DNA from: Solenopsis invicta
Taxonomy: Eukaryota > Arthropoda > Insecta > Hymenoptera > Formicidae
Assembly (NCBI RefSeq): GCF_016802725.1
Contig: NC_052669.1
Span: forward strand, 20,737,770-20,801,769
Direction of reading: 5' to 3'
DNA: 64,000 nt
In this document: piece by piece, positions 30,969 through 43,800 of the stretch
Layout: each line of letters starts with the position of its first letter
Position numbering within the stretch: position 1 is the stretch's first letter
Notes under the pieces: model-generated
What the model saw: the letters and a program-made list of their open reading frames with translations, nothing else
Databases searched by the model: none
What the model was told of the DNA's origin: nothing
Translations under genes and position numbers: made by a program

Positions 30969-31220
30969 TACATTGAAAGAACGGTTTTGCTAAAGTATCT
31001 AAAAAGTTAGTTGGATACAGATCTGAAAATAATTTTATTAGGCCATCGAAATAATTATGTTGGATTCTCAAATTGAATTACCAGTCAAAATTTTTTACAA
31101 CATTGCTCATCATGCTCGAACTTCTGTCACAATTATTTTCATGGTTCACTAAGATTATTTTCAGATCTGCATCCAACTAAATATTTAGATACTTCAACAA
31201 AATCGTTCTTTCCGTGCATC
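30969..31220. mobile_element. MITE family A, copy 3 (best preserved)
   Basis: About 250 bases and almost a perfect palindrome. The left arm ATTGAAAGAACGGTTTTGCT, AAGTATCTAAAAAGTTAGTTGGATACAGATCTGAAAATAATTTT is mirrored by ATTATTTTCAGATCTGCATCCAACTAAATATTTAGATACTTCAACAAAATCG then TTCTTTCCGTG. A GGATTCTCAA/GCTCATCATGCT spacer separates the arms. No coding capacity. Confidence 0.85.
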
Positions 31221-32499
31221 TAGTATAATAAAATACCAAACCTTTTGGTTAAATTTTATTAGAGTAAACGTCTTTGACACATATCACGACTAACACAATT
31301 TTAAGGGTAAGTTCTAAGAAAAAAATTCTCTCTGTGTATAAAAATTTCACTCGCAGCGTTTTTAAAGTTTAATTGAGTGTATCCAGATTCCTTACTATTA
31401 CGAGATATTAATTAGATTTTTTTTAAATTTCTCATGTTATTGCAAATGGTTGAGATGATGGAGCGAGTATATGGGTCTTTTGCTCGGGATAATTAGCGAT
31501 TATGGCTGAAAAGCAATTTCCGCTCGCGTGTTGCGCGATTTTATTATGCAATAGGGATTTCCCAACGATATTTACTAATACCGGCGTTACTGCGGTGCGT
31601 CAAGAATTTATCTCGAGGTATTGTTAGAAACGAAAATAGTACAGCCCGACGTATCGGTATCTCTCGCACTGCGTCCATTTTGGTACGTGAATCCTGTGCC
31701 GCCCACACGCATTTCATTGTTAGGATACGCATCTCCTTAAGGATACTCACCGTATCTATGCAGTCCATTTGAGCAGGATGCATAGAACATGGTACGTTTT
31801 ACATCGCAAAATTTAGAGAAAACGGATATCATCGGCTAAATGTAAGACGTTGCCATGGACATGAACTTCTCGTCCTCAGAAATGAACGCGGCAGAAATGA
31901 ACTCAATTTAATTCTATTTTCTTTTTCTCTACTTTACTTTTATACATATCTATTCTTCAATATTTTCGTTAATTTACTCTCATTTCCTTTTAAAGCCGCG
32001 AATTATTAATAGATATTCCTAAAAAAAATAAATAATATTGAGATCTACAATAATATCTAATAAAAGTAAAAGTACATATATATCGATATGCATGTAATAC
32101 TTTGCAATGTTTGATTGAACAAATATCGATAATCCGGATAGGCAAAAGTATCGATAAAATGCAAGCATCCCTAAACGCAAGATAATCGCGAGGCAACGGG
32201 GTAATAGCTATTGAATTCTCATACGCCTTGCCGCCCACAGCCATCCTATTGTCTCGAATACGCGCTCTCCAAGGAAGCGATCGTAATACCGCCACGGTCG
32301 GTGTATTGTACGAGTCGGCCCTTCGCGACGGATCCAGGAATTAGCCTCCGAAAGGAGTGGTAAACAGGTAACATGGCTCGCGCGAAAAGGGAGGTACATC
32401 GAGATACATTTGCGTAAAAGAAAAAGGGCAGAGGGATATCGGAAAAATGTTGATTTGTATAGGGAGAATTATATTCGCCTTATCTAATTTTTATTATGA

Positions 32500-32731
32500 T
32501 ACACGGAAAGAACAATTTTATTGAAGCATCTAAAAATTTAGCTGGATAAAGATCAGAAAATAATTTTATGTTGAGTGATCATAATAATTGTTTAGGACGT
32601 CCAAGCATGATAATGTTGCTGCGAACAGTTTTGACGTTCTAGCAACCAAGTTAAACATCCGATACAATTTTTTAAATGGTTCAACATAATTATTTTCAGA
32701 TCCGTATTTCAGTAAAATTCTCTCCGTGTAG
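32500..32731. mobile_element. MITE family A, copy 4
   Basis: Starts CACGGAAAGAACAATTTTATTG after a TA, continues ATCTAAAAATTTAGCTGGAT and AGGACGTCCAAGCATGATAA, and ends ATTATTTTCAGATCCGTATT with CTCTCCGTGTA. The right arm is partly deleted. Confidence 0.8.
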
Positions 32732-33589
32732 TAAAGCACGAAATACGCGGCTGCGTAGTTGAATCATCAGAATTCAAAATGCTCGAATGCATAGAATGTT
32801 TGGCAGTTATTTTACAATACTTCGTTGAACATTTCGTGGAGTAAATCTCTAGTGACAATAATCTTGGTGTTTGTTTTTGCGGACGATTGCGTACAGTTGT
32901 TGCATACACAAGGACGCGCTAATAGCGTTCGCAACGGTGACGCTTGAGCAGATAAATGAGTAGCATATGCGAATTGCTTTGCATTATCGCGTAATTATCG
33001 CAATATTTTTTATGATCGATTAGCATGGTTAATTAGCTTCCACAATTCACAAGCATGAGACAAGTGCTATATTTCTTAAGCGGACACTTTATAGAATTTT
33101 ATTGGATATTTTCTAAAGTAGCAAAGAATTTGAATTGATTGATTTAATGTACGATTTTTCCTATTATTTTCAAGATTTAAAAACGCGGAGTAATGCGCGA
33201 AAGAAAAAATTACTAAATTTTAATAAATATTTGTTTAAATAGTTTAAGTAAATGAAATATTTACTTACGTTACATAAATATTGAATAAAAAATATGATAA
33301 TTAAATTAAATTAAATTATAATAAACTAAATATAATTAAATTTGTGATTCTTCTACTAAAGAAATATTTACATTTAATAAATATTTTATTTCAACTATTC
33401 AGACAAATATTTATTAAAACTTACCAATTTTTTTCTCTTAATGTATAATACACAATGTGAATACACAATGTGAATTCAGATTAAATAATTCAAGGTACTC
33501 GTTATACATCGATTATTTCTTAGTACCAATCAATTTGTGTGATGCATCGAATAAAAAATTTTGCTAATGATTTCCTCTCTCATAGACAT

Positions 33590-33822
33590 ATCTTCATGAA
33601 AAGAACAATTTTCTTGAAGTGCAGATCTGAAAATAACTGTGTTAAACTATTAAAATGTAATTATATTGGACATTTAAGTTGGTTGCTAGATTGTCAAAAC
33701 TTTTTGCAACAATGTTATCATGCTTAAGCGTTCTTTATAGTTATTTTAATGGTCCAACATGAATTTTTTTTCAAATCTGTAGCTATACATTTTTTTTCAG
33801 TGAAATTGTTCTTTCCGCGTTA
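33590..33822. mobile_element. MITE family A, copy 5
   Basis: The left arm GAAAAGAACAATTTTCTTGAAG, CAGATCTGAAAATAA and the right arm CAAATCTGTAGC, CAGTGAAATTG, TTCTTTCCGCG are inverted copies. The centre includes GGTTGCTAGATTGTCAAAAC, shared with copies 2 and 4. This copy accounts for the open frame at 33539-33727. Confidence 0.75.
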
Positions 33823-33899
33823 ACGTGATAAAAACTTTGAGTATTTAGAGGGTTTATTTCAAGAGGGAAGCTAATTTACGCGTGATTGGAGGTACTACA

Positions 33900-34610
33900 T
33901 GAAGTGTCGCGCGATCATAATGAACTGCATTTGTATAAGTGCAACGAATCTTGAGAGGAAGAAAAGTTCTGGGGGAACATTGAGCAACTGTATTTCATTT
34001 CAGCAGTATCAATCCGGTTTTTTCTGTTCGAGTGATTTAAATAAGAACCGAAGAAAATAAACACACATGATTTATGAAATTTTACAAGACATCCGCAAAA
34101 TCCGTTTAGCGCGCAAAGTTGAATGCGTCGCGTCGCGTGTCGGGAGTAGGGATTTCATTCGGGTACGACGAGAAAGAGAGAGCGAGAGAGAGAGGTAGAG
34201 AGGAGTCAGAGGAGAGAAAACAGAGAGAAAGAAACGCGCAGGTCTCAAAGAGGGGATTTCACCGCGTGCACCGTGGCGGGGATCAAATGATAGTCTACGG
34301 GTCGGAGAAAGAGAGGTGCTGTGCGGCGAATAAAGGCACTGCGTGAGAAAGAGAGAGGCGCGGAGACGCGCAGACGCGTCTCCACCTTCATCGCCTGGCT
34401 CCGACCGTTGAATCGGAGATACCGATAGCGGCCATCGCGGTCACAAATATATATCCCGTGTAGGCGGGACCAAAGTTTTCGTCGCGTGTGTGCAGTCGTA
34501 CGCGCGTACGAGCGAGCTTGTATGCACCGATGTGAGGTGCGCAATTGAACGCATGCAGCCGCGTTATGCGATCCGCCGTATAACAAAGCCGGATGGTGAT
34601 CGATCGGATC
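33900..34610. other. GC-rich island with purine (GA) tract
   Basis: A CpG-rich block with a strong purine bias on the plus strand from about 34170 to 34350 (GAGAGA, AGAAAGAGAG). Open frames on both strands look like composition artefacts. Candidate regulatory element; GA tracts are typical of GAGA-factor-responsive insect DNA, but no function is shown. Confidence 0.4.
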
Positions 34611-34956
34611 AGACTAGATTTCAAGATGCTATAAATGAAAATTTGCTTCTCTCTTGAAATTAAAGGACAGGAATTGTACAAATTTTGCGAATTGTCTGAG
34701 CCAAAAATTAATTACGGTACTAAACTTGTTTATTTCTATCTTGTATATTAAGTTATCTAGTGTTTTGCGTACAAACGATCACCTGAAATGATTTTTATAT
34801 CCCAATTAAAAATCACTATTAATAATTATGTATTGTATTTTATTAATTATTCTACAATTTATTAATATTGTTTTTTAAATAAGAAATAAAAAATTAGTAT
34901 GGATTCTTGCGCAGTAAAGAAAAATACTGTGACTGAGCTTCAACTTCTCATTACTG

Positions 34957-35188
34957 TACGGAAAGAACAGATTTGATAAAGTAAAAATTTAGCTAGATAC
35001 AGGAAAATAATTTTGTTGGTCCATTAAAATAAATATGCAGGATGACAAATAATACTATATACAAAATTTTGACGTTCTAGCAATAAATTAGTGTCTTATA
35101 TAACTATTTTGATGATCCAACAATATTATTTTCAAATCTGTATCTAGATACATTTTTAGGTACGCTAGCAAAACCGTTCTTTTCTTCA
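34957..35188. mobile_element. MITE family A, copy 6
   Basis: Begins TACGGAAAGAACAGATTTGATAAAG and ends CTAGCAAAACCGTTCTTTTC. The mirrored ATAATTTTGTTGGTCCAT and GATGATCCAACAATATTATTTTC pieces lie inside. Confidence 0.8.
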
Positions 35189-35189
35189 A

Positions 35190-37800
35190 ATAAAATTCAA
35201 GTTCCTTAAAAGTTTTATTTTTAATTTCTTTCGGATTGAATTAAAGTTTTGAATTTGAATTATATATACAATTTCTAATGCAAAACTTGAAAGAAGCTAA
35301 TATATGTATTATATCCTCTTAGAAATGATGAAAATATCTTTATATACTAATAAAATTAAAATTGTAATGAATGAGATGATAATGATTTCATGAAAAAAAA
35401 AGAAATTAGAATGGAGAAATATTATATTTAATCGACAGTAATACTAAAGAATAATTCGTGAGAATTATACTGTCATCGACATCAACAGAATTAGTTGGAA
35501 TATTCTGGCGACAATGTGTATTAGCTCAATATACATTAACTTTATAATTTGTTTTTTAGAATTTTGTAAATTTTATAAAATTTTTTTCTGCATAAAATCG
35601 TAATTTTATATAAAGTTGCTGGATACCAAACTTTTATAGTTGAATACAAATCATAATTTCTACAGTCTGAAATATAATTAATTTTTTAAGATTTATTTTT
35701 TAATTATTATAATTTAAAATTAATTGGCATTTAGGGAATCATAATTTGTGTGTGTTAGTTCGTGTTTTTTGATCTGAAGGAAAGAAATCTCTTTTTCTTT
35801 CTTTTATTATTATTTATTTATTTAATGGGCTATTAATGTTACAGATTATTCTTTTGATGAGTACAAACGTATTCTTATCGACTGATATCAGTAATTACCA
35901 GAAGCATAGATATACCTATTATAAAACGATGCGTGACAATTTATATGCGTGACAATTTATATAATTCTTCATCAGCTCTCGAGTAGATTCGACAGTGCGA
36001 TACGCTATTCTAGCAGCTTGAACTTTTTTTCTAGTCACTGAAAATATTAACTTTTAATTGGCATTAATGACGATACGTTGCTTGACGAAGCGTAACAAGT
36101 GGCAACGCAGCTTATCTCAATTTGCGATAGAAAAACACGTATATCACACACGTACTATAACGACAGTAATAAAATTAGCATAACTTATCGACATCAGAGC
36201 CATTTTGATATCGCTTGACAATATGCTGAGAAAAAGCGTGCAATCTTATGGACACGCCAAAATTAATTTATTTTCGTATTTCGACTAAATATAAACAAAT
36301 TTCGTTGTCGATAACGTACTGAAAATGTTTAACTCTTTATTATACATTATAAAATAATTTAGTGCAGGCTATTATTTAATATTATTAATAAAATATTCCA
36401 TATGTGCTAAACTATAAACATCGGCGTTACATTTTTTAGATCACTCTCATGATCGATTTTACGCTGATATAAGCACTGAGGTTTCCGAAATATCAATCTT
36501 CCGTCGGACGTTTTATGATTCAATAAATGGCATGATTGGCGGAAAAAGTTGCAGGCACCTGTGCGACACGCGATGAAAACTAATTCATTGTTTCGCGCGT
36601 TGCGTGATACTTCTTCAAGCGTTTTTGTCCGCGTTACGATTAACATACTACGGTTAAAAAATGTATCCAAGTTAGTCGGAATAATAGTGAGAAAAAATGT
36701 GCGCGAGGTAAAGAGAATTCTCAGTTGCTGATTTATCTTTCATGAATACGAAATCGACGTTCTTTTTGCGTGCAGAAAGGGCAAAAAGAAATTTCTCCTA
36801 ATGGTTTTAGCCATTAAAAGTAGCGAAGGTAATTAAACGACTGTGCGAGAGTTATGCGTTCAACTTACAACTCTTTGCCGCGTTGTTATGGCGGTAAAGA
36901 TAAAAAACAGGCTCTCTCTCTTTCAGATATATTTAAATCTCTTACAAGTGGAGACGCAATTGCGCGCTAGTTTGTTACATGCACACGCGATGGTGCGCCA
37001 CACGCACGTTTACTGCACTGATAATAGGACTGTAATTACCTATATCGGCGGCGAACACCGCACTCTCTCGTATTATTGCTAATATTAACATGATTATGAT
37101 TTACGACGTCAGATTAACGTTACTTCAATGAGTAATAATCCTGTCCGCAACTTACAAATTACACGCCATCGCCCTGATTTACAAAGTAGTTACGAGGCAT
37201 CAAACGCGAACGGTCCGCCGACCGTTGTTTTGTTCCCACGATAAAACACCGTGCACTCTTCATTAATGTAAATTACACATTTATATGGCGATACGGTTGC
37301 ATTTCTACGACGTTTATCGCCGGTCATTGTGTCCCGACTCATCTATCTCTCTCCGTCCACTAGAAACGTTAGATATACACTGTTTGCGTGCAATTTGTAA
37401 CACAGCATTAATCGTAAATGCAACTAAATCAATTTGACTTATGTGCGAATTGTAAATCAATATTAAAATATTAACTGTGTGGAATAAATTATTGAGAAAT
37501 ACTCGATGTTAAATCGTTAAATAGCTGAAGCCGATGGTTGAAGTAAACGTTTGGAAATTAAGTAAACACATTGCAATTGATGACAGAATTTGGGGGATAT
37601 ATTAACGTTGAGTTTGTGTACATATCTCTTCTGCTGTCTAATATAAATCATTCGGATTCGTTCGTTGTCTATTTTCGTTTCGCGGCCCAACTATCATTTA
37701 ACATTCTCGATATCGATGAGAAAAGAGAGAGAGAGAGAGAGAGAGAGAATCAAAGCTACCTTTGCATACATTTATTCGTCGACCGAAGATATTTTTCGCA
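35190..37800. other. AT-rich stretch grading into mixed composition
   Basis: No gene is seen. A direct duplication of GCGTGACAATTTATAT lies near 35930-35960, and a (GA)n run at 37724-37748. The open frames at 36407-37082 and 37571-37964 have no family resemblance. Confidence 0.5.
37724..37748. repeat. (GA)n microsatellite
   Basis: About twelve GA units. It produces the Arg/Glu runs seen in two overlapping frames. Confidence 0.95.
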
Positions 37801-37849
37801 CGACTGGTACTGCTTCATCGCGATGCAAAAAAGTGCGCGTGCAATTAAG

Positions 37850-38200
37850 CCCGATTACGAACTCCCTGGTGCGATCGCGCGCGCGGCGCGCTCTACGGGA
37901 GCGATCTCTCTCTAGTGGAGCGGAAAATATCGGATCCTCTAATGGGAACCGGTTGAGAAAATAATCGCGTTTCGATGTTAGGCGGCGGCGGCGACGGCGG
38001 CGTGGTCGGCGGCGCCACATCAACGCGGCGCCGTACTTTTCACGGCCCTCAACGGATCACACGGAATTTAGATGAGAGCCTGGCGAGTTGCGACGAGAGT
38101 TAGAAGGGTCCGACGCCACCATGTCGATGGCACCAGGTATATATCAGTAATGGACACCGATTAAAGGGACCAAATAGAAGGACGTGAGAGGCTCCCAGTT
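37850..38200. other. GC-rich island with GGC repeats
   Basis: Includes GCGCGCGCGGCGCGC and a GGC/GAC triplet run at about 37980-38015. Possible regulatory block; no coding support. Confidence 0.4.
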
Positions 38201-38299
38201 CTTTTACGACGCGTAGAAGTCGAATGCTGTCTAAATTACGAGAGAAATATTTCGTATGAAAAATGTGAATGTACAAATATTTGTTAGCATTAAAGTATT

Positions 38300-38735
38300 A
38301 TTAAACTGCTTGCCAGTTTAACTTGTGATATCCCTATAATATTATTTAATATGAAATAATATTTTTGAAATATTATTTAATATTAATGAAAAGTGGTTGT
38401 ATGTCCATTCCTGATAATATATAAATATTAGGTATATGAGAAGTAAATAATATTATTTACTTTATATTTTAAATTATTGGGAATATTATAACTTTTAGTG
38501 TAATAATTATAAAGTTTCTCGATATTTTATGCATAATTCACATTAATTTTGACCCACAATAATATTCGTAGAACATTTTTATAACATTCTACGGATGTAA
38601 TATACTACGAATAACATATAAATACGGACATATTAATACAATATTCTTGTAACATTATCGGAATATTATTTTAATGTTAGTTTAATTTTTAGTAATATTT
38701 GTTTAATATTCTAAGAATATTGTAGCGCGCTCATA
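38300..38735 (-). repeat. Repeat family C, copy 1 (AATATT-rich, about 430 bp)
   Basis: In reverse complement it aligns in order with 50005-50430 and 60668-61090. Shared landmarks read on its own strand are AGAATATTAAACAAATATTA, ATTCGTAGTATATTACAT, AAAATTAATGTGAATTATGCATAAAATAT and CAGGAATGGACATACA. It is rich in AATATT and has no coding capacity. Confidence 0.7.
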
Positions 38736-38809
38736 TGGATATTACGCATTCCAACTCAGTTTAGAACTGTGTTTCAAGACCGGCATATAATTCGCGGACA
38801 TACTAAAAA

Positions 38810-38988
38810 ATTGTTAATTAGACTAAATTGATTGTTGACTTTAATTAGATACTAAATTTTTCAATTTGATTAAATTTATTCAATTCAAATATTTATATAT
38901 TTAACTCAAATACATAAATACTTGAATTGAAAGAAAATTAATCAAATTGAATTTAATCAAGTCAACAATTCTTTTCTCAGTGCAGTTT
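38810..38988. mobile_element. Palindromic MITE-like element
   Basis: Left ATTGTTGACTTTAATTAGAT and TTCAATTTGATTAAATTTAT are mirrored by AATCAAATTGAATTTAATCA and AGTCAACAATTC. The outer right side ends CTCAGTGCAG. Confidence 0.6.
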
Positions 38989-39299
38989 GCATGAACTGGA
39001 AATTATAAGAATTCACGCAAAAATATTACGAGGGCCGGCTGAAAAGTATTGCGCACACGTGCAGTATTGCAAGATTGCGTCCTCGACTGAGAAATGGCGT
39101 TCAATTTGCTTAAAAAATATTTGTCAGATAACAATATTATATTGTAATAAAAACTAAAATAATTTTTAATAATTATTTTAAACTTACTATAAGTTTTACA
39201 AAACGACATAATCCTCTCAGTCAGATATGACAAGTAACTTTCGCATTAAACTTGACATGGGTATTAGATTTTTAATAATAATTTAAAAATACAAATAGC

Positions 39300-39830
39300 C
39301 AAGGATGAAATTTTTGCAGGCGCGATAAGAGCCGCACGTAGCGCGCGTATCAACGCGACGTTACATTTGTACGCGTGCATTCTCGAGGGTGCGTGTACGC
39401 GTCTCGTAGGGTCAAGCGTCGGCGGCGCTATTTGCGTATGCCGGCCAGACGTCGGTCGCGAGCGTGCGATCGAAGAGCTTTAATCCGGCGGCATTCGTGG
39501 AAGACGAGCCTCTGACGATTACAACGAAGTACTTTGGTGCATCGGGGACTGTTCTCATCCCGAGGACCGGCTGGTGCCGAGGCGCCACGGCGCCGACCGC
39601 GTAGAAGGGTTTCCTTGTAGATCCTACACAGTTGCACGCGCGCACGCATATACACATGCGTATCACGCACGTCGCGCGACGATCGTCCTTTTTTTTCTTT
39701 TTTTTCTTAACTCCGTGGTGAGGTGACACAGAGGCCCGGTGATGTCTCGGGGCTCTCTCTCGTCGTGTTTGAGGGAGCTTATCTTGCCTCCGTGACATTA
39801 TCGTGGATTATTTGTTACCTTGTGTTAGGC
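39300..39830. other. GC-rich island
   Basis: CpG-rich block with alternating CGCGCGCA/ACACATGCGT stretches. The long minus-strand frame (39412-39798) overlaps an equally long one in another frame and resembles no protein. Possible regulatory block. Confidence 0.4.
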
Positions 39831-41940
39831 GTAAATGAATATCTCCAACAATTGCGCACGCAACTTAATCTATGCTCCATTTGTTCGATACACGTTCTAC
39901 TCGGGCCTGCATTTCGATGGAACGGTTACTTGACTTAAAAATTTTATCTGCATTTTTATAGCAATTACGTAGAGAAATAATTTCATGTGGAAAGTTACAA
40001 GTGTTTTTATTGCAGTTCTTTTATTTTATTCGCGAGTTGATTTGAGTTAAAAATATTTGAAGAGTCACAATTGTTTGTCTACGAGATATCTAATATATCT
40101 GTAATACGAGTTTTATTCTTCTACGTGTATGCGTGACGTATAAAGATGTGGGAATCGCGTGATACGGTTCCGTAAGTTTGACGTTCAATAAAATAAGTGG
40201 TCCTTTTGAAGAGATTCCAGTCACGATTTATCGATCGTCGTGCCGGCGAATCGTGCCTTTCGTATTATGAATAAACATTTTAAAGCTTCTTAAAAATTTA
40301 ATTTCAGCACGAATACTATAACATATTCCGACAAAAAAGTATTAGATATAAAAATATCCACACAACGTGCACGATATATATCACAAAAATCTGTCTTCTT
40401 TCCAAATAGGAAAATATGTAAGTATAATATTTTTATGTAAGTATAATATTGTAACGTATAGTAAATAACCTACTGCATTATTCGTAGTTAATTTAACAAA
40501 TTTACCAATCAGCGAAAAATCTTTCGGTTACACGCGTGAACCTCCGAGTTTCGATTCAAAAACCGCAGTCAAGGTGATCTTGTCACATATTTTTTCTTTT
40601 TCTTAGCACACTTCGAAAAAAAGGGAGCTAATGATAGTAAGAAAGAAAGAAAGAAAGAAAGAAAGCCAGAGGATTGAGCCAATAAACTAACTCGGCAGGT
40701 TATCTTTCAAGCAATTTTTTTCTGCGATCGGAAACGGGTGCACAGCTACCTGACCAAGGCGTGATGTTTTTCGACAAATATATTAGAAATAAGTATCAAT
40801 GATTGAAGTTAATGCATTGATTGGTTAGATAACGGCCAACCAAAAAAGGAAATTGGGCTAAAATGAAATTAGCTTAATGAATAAAATAATTTATTCGGTT
40901 TATATACCAAGAAGGGACTTGATTGGCAATTTAGCCCTCACTTATAATTTTTGATTACCTAAAAATCTAACACACGTATCGTCATATAATTCTTCTCTCA
41001 TTATTTCCATCCTCTCACAACTTTTTATATTTATTCATTTATCTTTGCTTAATCTTTTATTTATTACCGTATTTATTACATAATTCTTGCACCTCTCAAT
41101 ATTTTATTTCATTCTGTTTTTTATTTTAATTTTGTTTTATTTTCCTATCTACATCTTTGATTTGTATCTAGTCTCTTTCCTTTCCTTCAACTGCTTTTTC
41201 TCTCTTTTCAGAAGTTAACTTAATGAAATTTGTGTTCTATCGAAAAGATCTTTTACTAATTTTATATTTTATTAATTTATTTTTTTAAAGTGCGATTTAG
41301 ACTGTAGGAAATTACAAAGCACGAGTGTTTGGATAAATAGAGAAACATATTCTGCTTTTATAAGATCTTTTATAAAACGCCAAAATGAAGGACAAAAATG
41401 TAAGGCGAGAATCGAGATATCGATCTTATCCTATTCAATTAACACAATTCCTGAGAAATTATGTGTGAGACGATGAGAGATATGCGCATCCAATCGCCTG
41501 GGGCGCCTCAGACCTGTCTTTCGGTAACCTGAGACCGTAGATGCAAACACCAGATAAGATCCCCTGAGGGATTGTGGTCCAGTTTCGGCACGCGCCTCTT
41601 CCTCTAGAGATTTCTTATGAGAAAACTCGCGACGTCGCGCCGCGCCGCGCCGTGCAGGTGCAGGCAAAGCGCATGCATTAAAACAGTCACTTATACCAAG
41701 CCTTACTTTTTTTAATTTTATTCTTCTCTGGAAATTATATTTTTTGCGACAAGTCAGCTGTTTATATACTATAGATATATCGTTCTCAATGTAATTTAAA
41801 TTTAATCGATATGCGATTATTTAGTCTTTCCTTTTTTACACGCAGAGAATTTTATCTTAGAATTTATCAAAATCATGGCAGTCGTTGGACAACGTGGCAT
41901 TTGAAGAATTTTATGTAATTTTCTTTGATTTATTAATGTC
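39831..41940. other. AT-rich stretch with minor repeats
   Basis: A short duplication (GTAAGTATAATATT) lies at about 40417-40452, a (GAAA)n run at 40638-40666, and a small GC-rich spot at 41600-41670. No gene is seen. Confidence 0.5.
40638..40666. repeat. (GAAA)n microsatellite
   Basis: About seven GAAA units in tandem. Confidence 0.95.
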
Positions 41941-41942
41941 TA

Positions 41943-42511
41943 CACGGGAAGAATGGTTTTGCTAAAGTGTCTACAAATTTGGATACACCGAGAGAAAAAA
42001 TTGTAATGATAGCAACTATAAGAGGACAACCATACAAATTTTTTTAAATAGAATTATAATATATAGTGAAGTGAACTACATTATTATAGTTATTGCAACT
42101 AAGTTAATGGTTAAGAGAACTAATAAAAAATAGTTGTAATTATATAGTATATTAGTATATAGTTTATTATATAGTATATTACAATTATTTTTTATTAGTT
42201 CTCTTAACCATGAACTTAGTTGTAATAACTATAGTTCACTTGACTTAATTCTATTAACAAAAGTTGTATGGTTGTCCCTTTATAGTTGCCACCGCTACAA
42301 TTTTTTCTCTCGGCCTACAAATCTGAAAATAATTTTGTTAGGCCATCAAAATAATTATGTTGGATTCTCAAAGCACTGAAAAATTTTCTGCAACATTGTT
42401 CATCATGCTTAAATATCCATCACAATTATTTTGACGGTTCAATAAAATTATTTTCAGATCTGTATCCAACTAAATTTATTCAGATATTTCAACAAAATCG
42501 TTCTTTACGCG
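41943..42511. mobile_element. MITE family A, copy 7, interrupted by a family B element
   Basis: The outer ends CACGGGAAGAATGGTTTTGC (left) and CAACAAAATCGTTCTTTACGCG (right) are flanked by TA on both sides. The element is split by the family B insertion at 41986-42315; the ATCTGAAAATAATTTT block resumes after it. Confidence 0.85.
41986..42315. mobile_element. MITE family B, copy 1, nested in family A
   Basis: Terminal repeats CACCGAGAGAAAAAATTGTA and its mirror TACAATTTTTTCTCTCGG(CC), flanked by TA on both sides. The interior is palindromic (TAGTTATTGCAACTAAGTTA, then CTAATAAAAAATAGTTGTAA, then mirrored). It is 330 bases long and non-coding. The second copy is at 52258-52542. Confidence 0.88.
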
Positions 42512-42799
42512 TATAAAACAGTTTGGTTAAATTTTATCAAGATTATAATAAAATTCTGCGAGGTATCACGTTGTCCAACGACCACTATAACGTCGAAGAT
42601 AAATTAAAAAGAAAATTTTCTCGGCGTATAAAAATCCAGAAGGGATTAAATGCATTTCGATACGGCAAGTATTTCTCGATTGCACAAGTGCCCCCTATCA
42701 CCAGTGATCCTAAATTTACACCGCGAATGATCCGCGGGCGCTTATTGACTTTACGTAGTCAGGCGAGTGCGTATAATTAGCTATAAAGTACGTCATATA

Positions 42800-43800
42800 A
42801 CTCGCCGTGCGTACGCACTGGACCATAACAACGATCGGCGTGCACTTATGGTCTAATGTCAATGTTCATCCGACTTAAATGCCTCGGCAGGCTGCTCTCT
42901 CCGTCGTTAGTATAAATCTCCTCGTGAAATAAATTTATTTGCGCTTACGTGCGCGCCACGACGAACACGAATGCACGTCGTCTTTCCGTACGTGTAGAAA
43001 GGGGTAAGCGACAGAAGAGGGAAAGAGAAAGAGAGGAAGAAGAAACGGGAAAGGAGGACGGGCTTCTCCGCAACCTGCGCAACGAGAATTTCTGCTACTT
43101 CGATGCTCTCTACCGTCACGTGGAAATATCCGATGTACATACGTGTTTCTGCAGGCACGTGTATATGTGCGTAAGTGCGTTGGTCGCGTCACGGCGTATT
43201 CGATTTGATTGCACGAATTAATCGGCGCGATGAAAGTATGTTAACGTTTAAAGCGTAAACGTATGTACCTAAGCGTCAAAGGAGTCGAAGGCAAATGGCA
43301 GTCAAGATACGATGCAAATTTCAACATTTCGAGTAAAAGGGAATCGCTTGTGAATAGCGCGCGGCGCGCTCTGCTCTGTCTTGCATTATCGCTCGCGCGT
43401 TGCGGAGACGCGAGTAACACCTAAACTCTAAAGCGACATAAATACCAAAAATAGATTTTTTATTACCGCGAATCCTTTTTCCAAGATGAACGCGTTGCTC
43501 CTCCTCGTCGTCGTTTCTGCAACTTTATCTTTCCCTTCGAACAATTAAAATGTCGTTCGTACCAGTTGTGAACGCTCTTGCGAATCGTCTCTGATTTACT
43601 GCCGCGTAGTATTTCGCTAGAAATAACGATCTCTTTTTATCGCTATTTTTACTGTCCGTCACGCGGTGACACTGGCTGAATCTAGCAGTAAATCTGAAAT
43701 ACGCGCGTGGAAGACGCGTTGGGCGAGCGTTGTATAAGCGCTCTTCGGGAAAACCATCGATACTTAGACCCGTACATCCGGTGCGGGCGCGAGCGTTTGA
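42800..43800. other. GC-rich island
   Basis: A block of about 1 kb, CpG-rich, with a purine-rich spot (43010-43060). Three overlapping frames on opposite strands show no protein character. Candidate regulatory block. Confidence 0.4.

Larger units (their letters stand above)
28877..33900. other. Non-coding region 5' of the GATA gene, part 1
   Basis: No coding exon recognised. 29900-30330 is GC-richer with palindromic GCCGGC-type clusters. The remainder is AT-rich and holds the MITE copies listed separately. 31650-31790 and 32210-32290 share a weak direct similarity (TGCCGCCCACA... then ATACGC.TCTCC.AAGGA). The open frames are short and unlike proteins. Confidence 0.5.
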
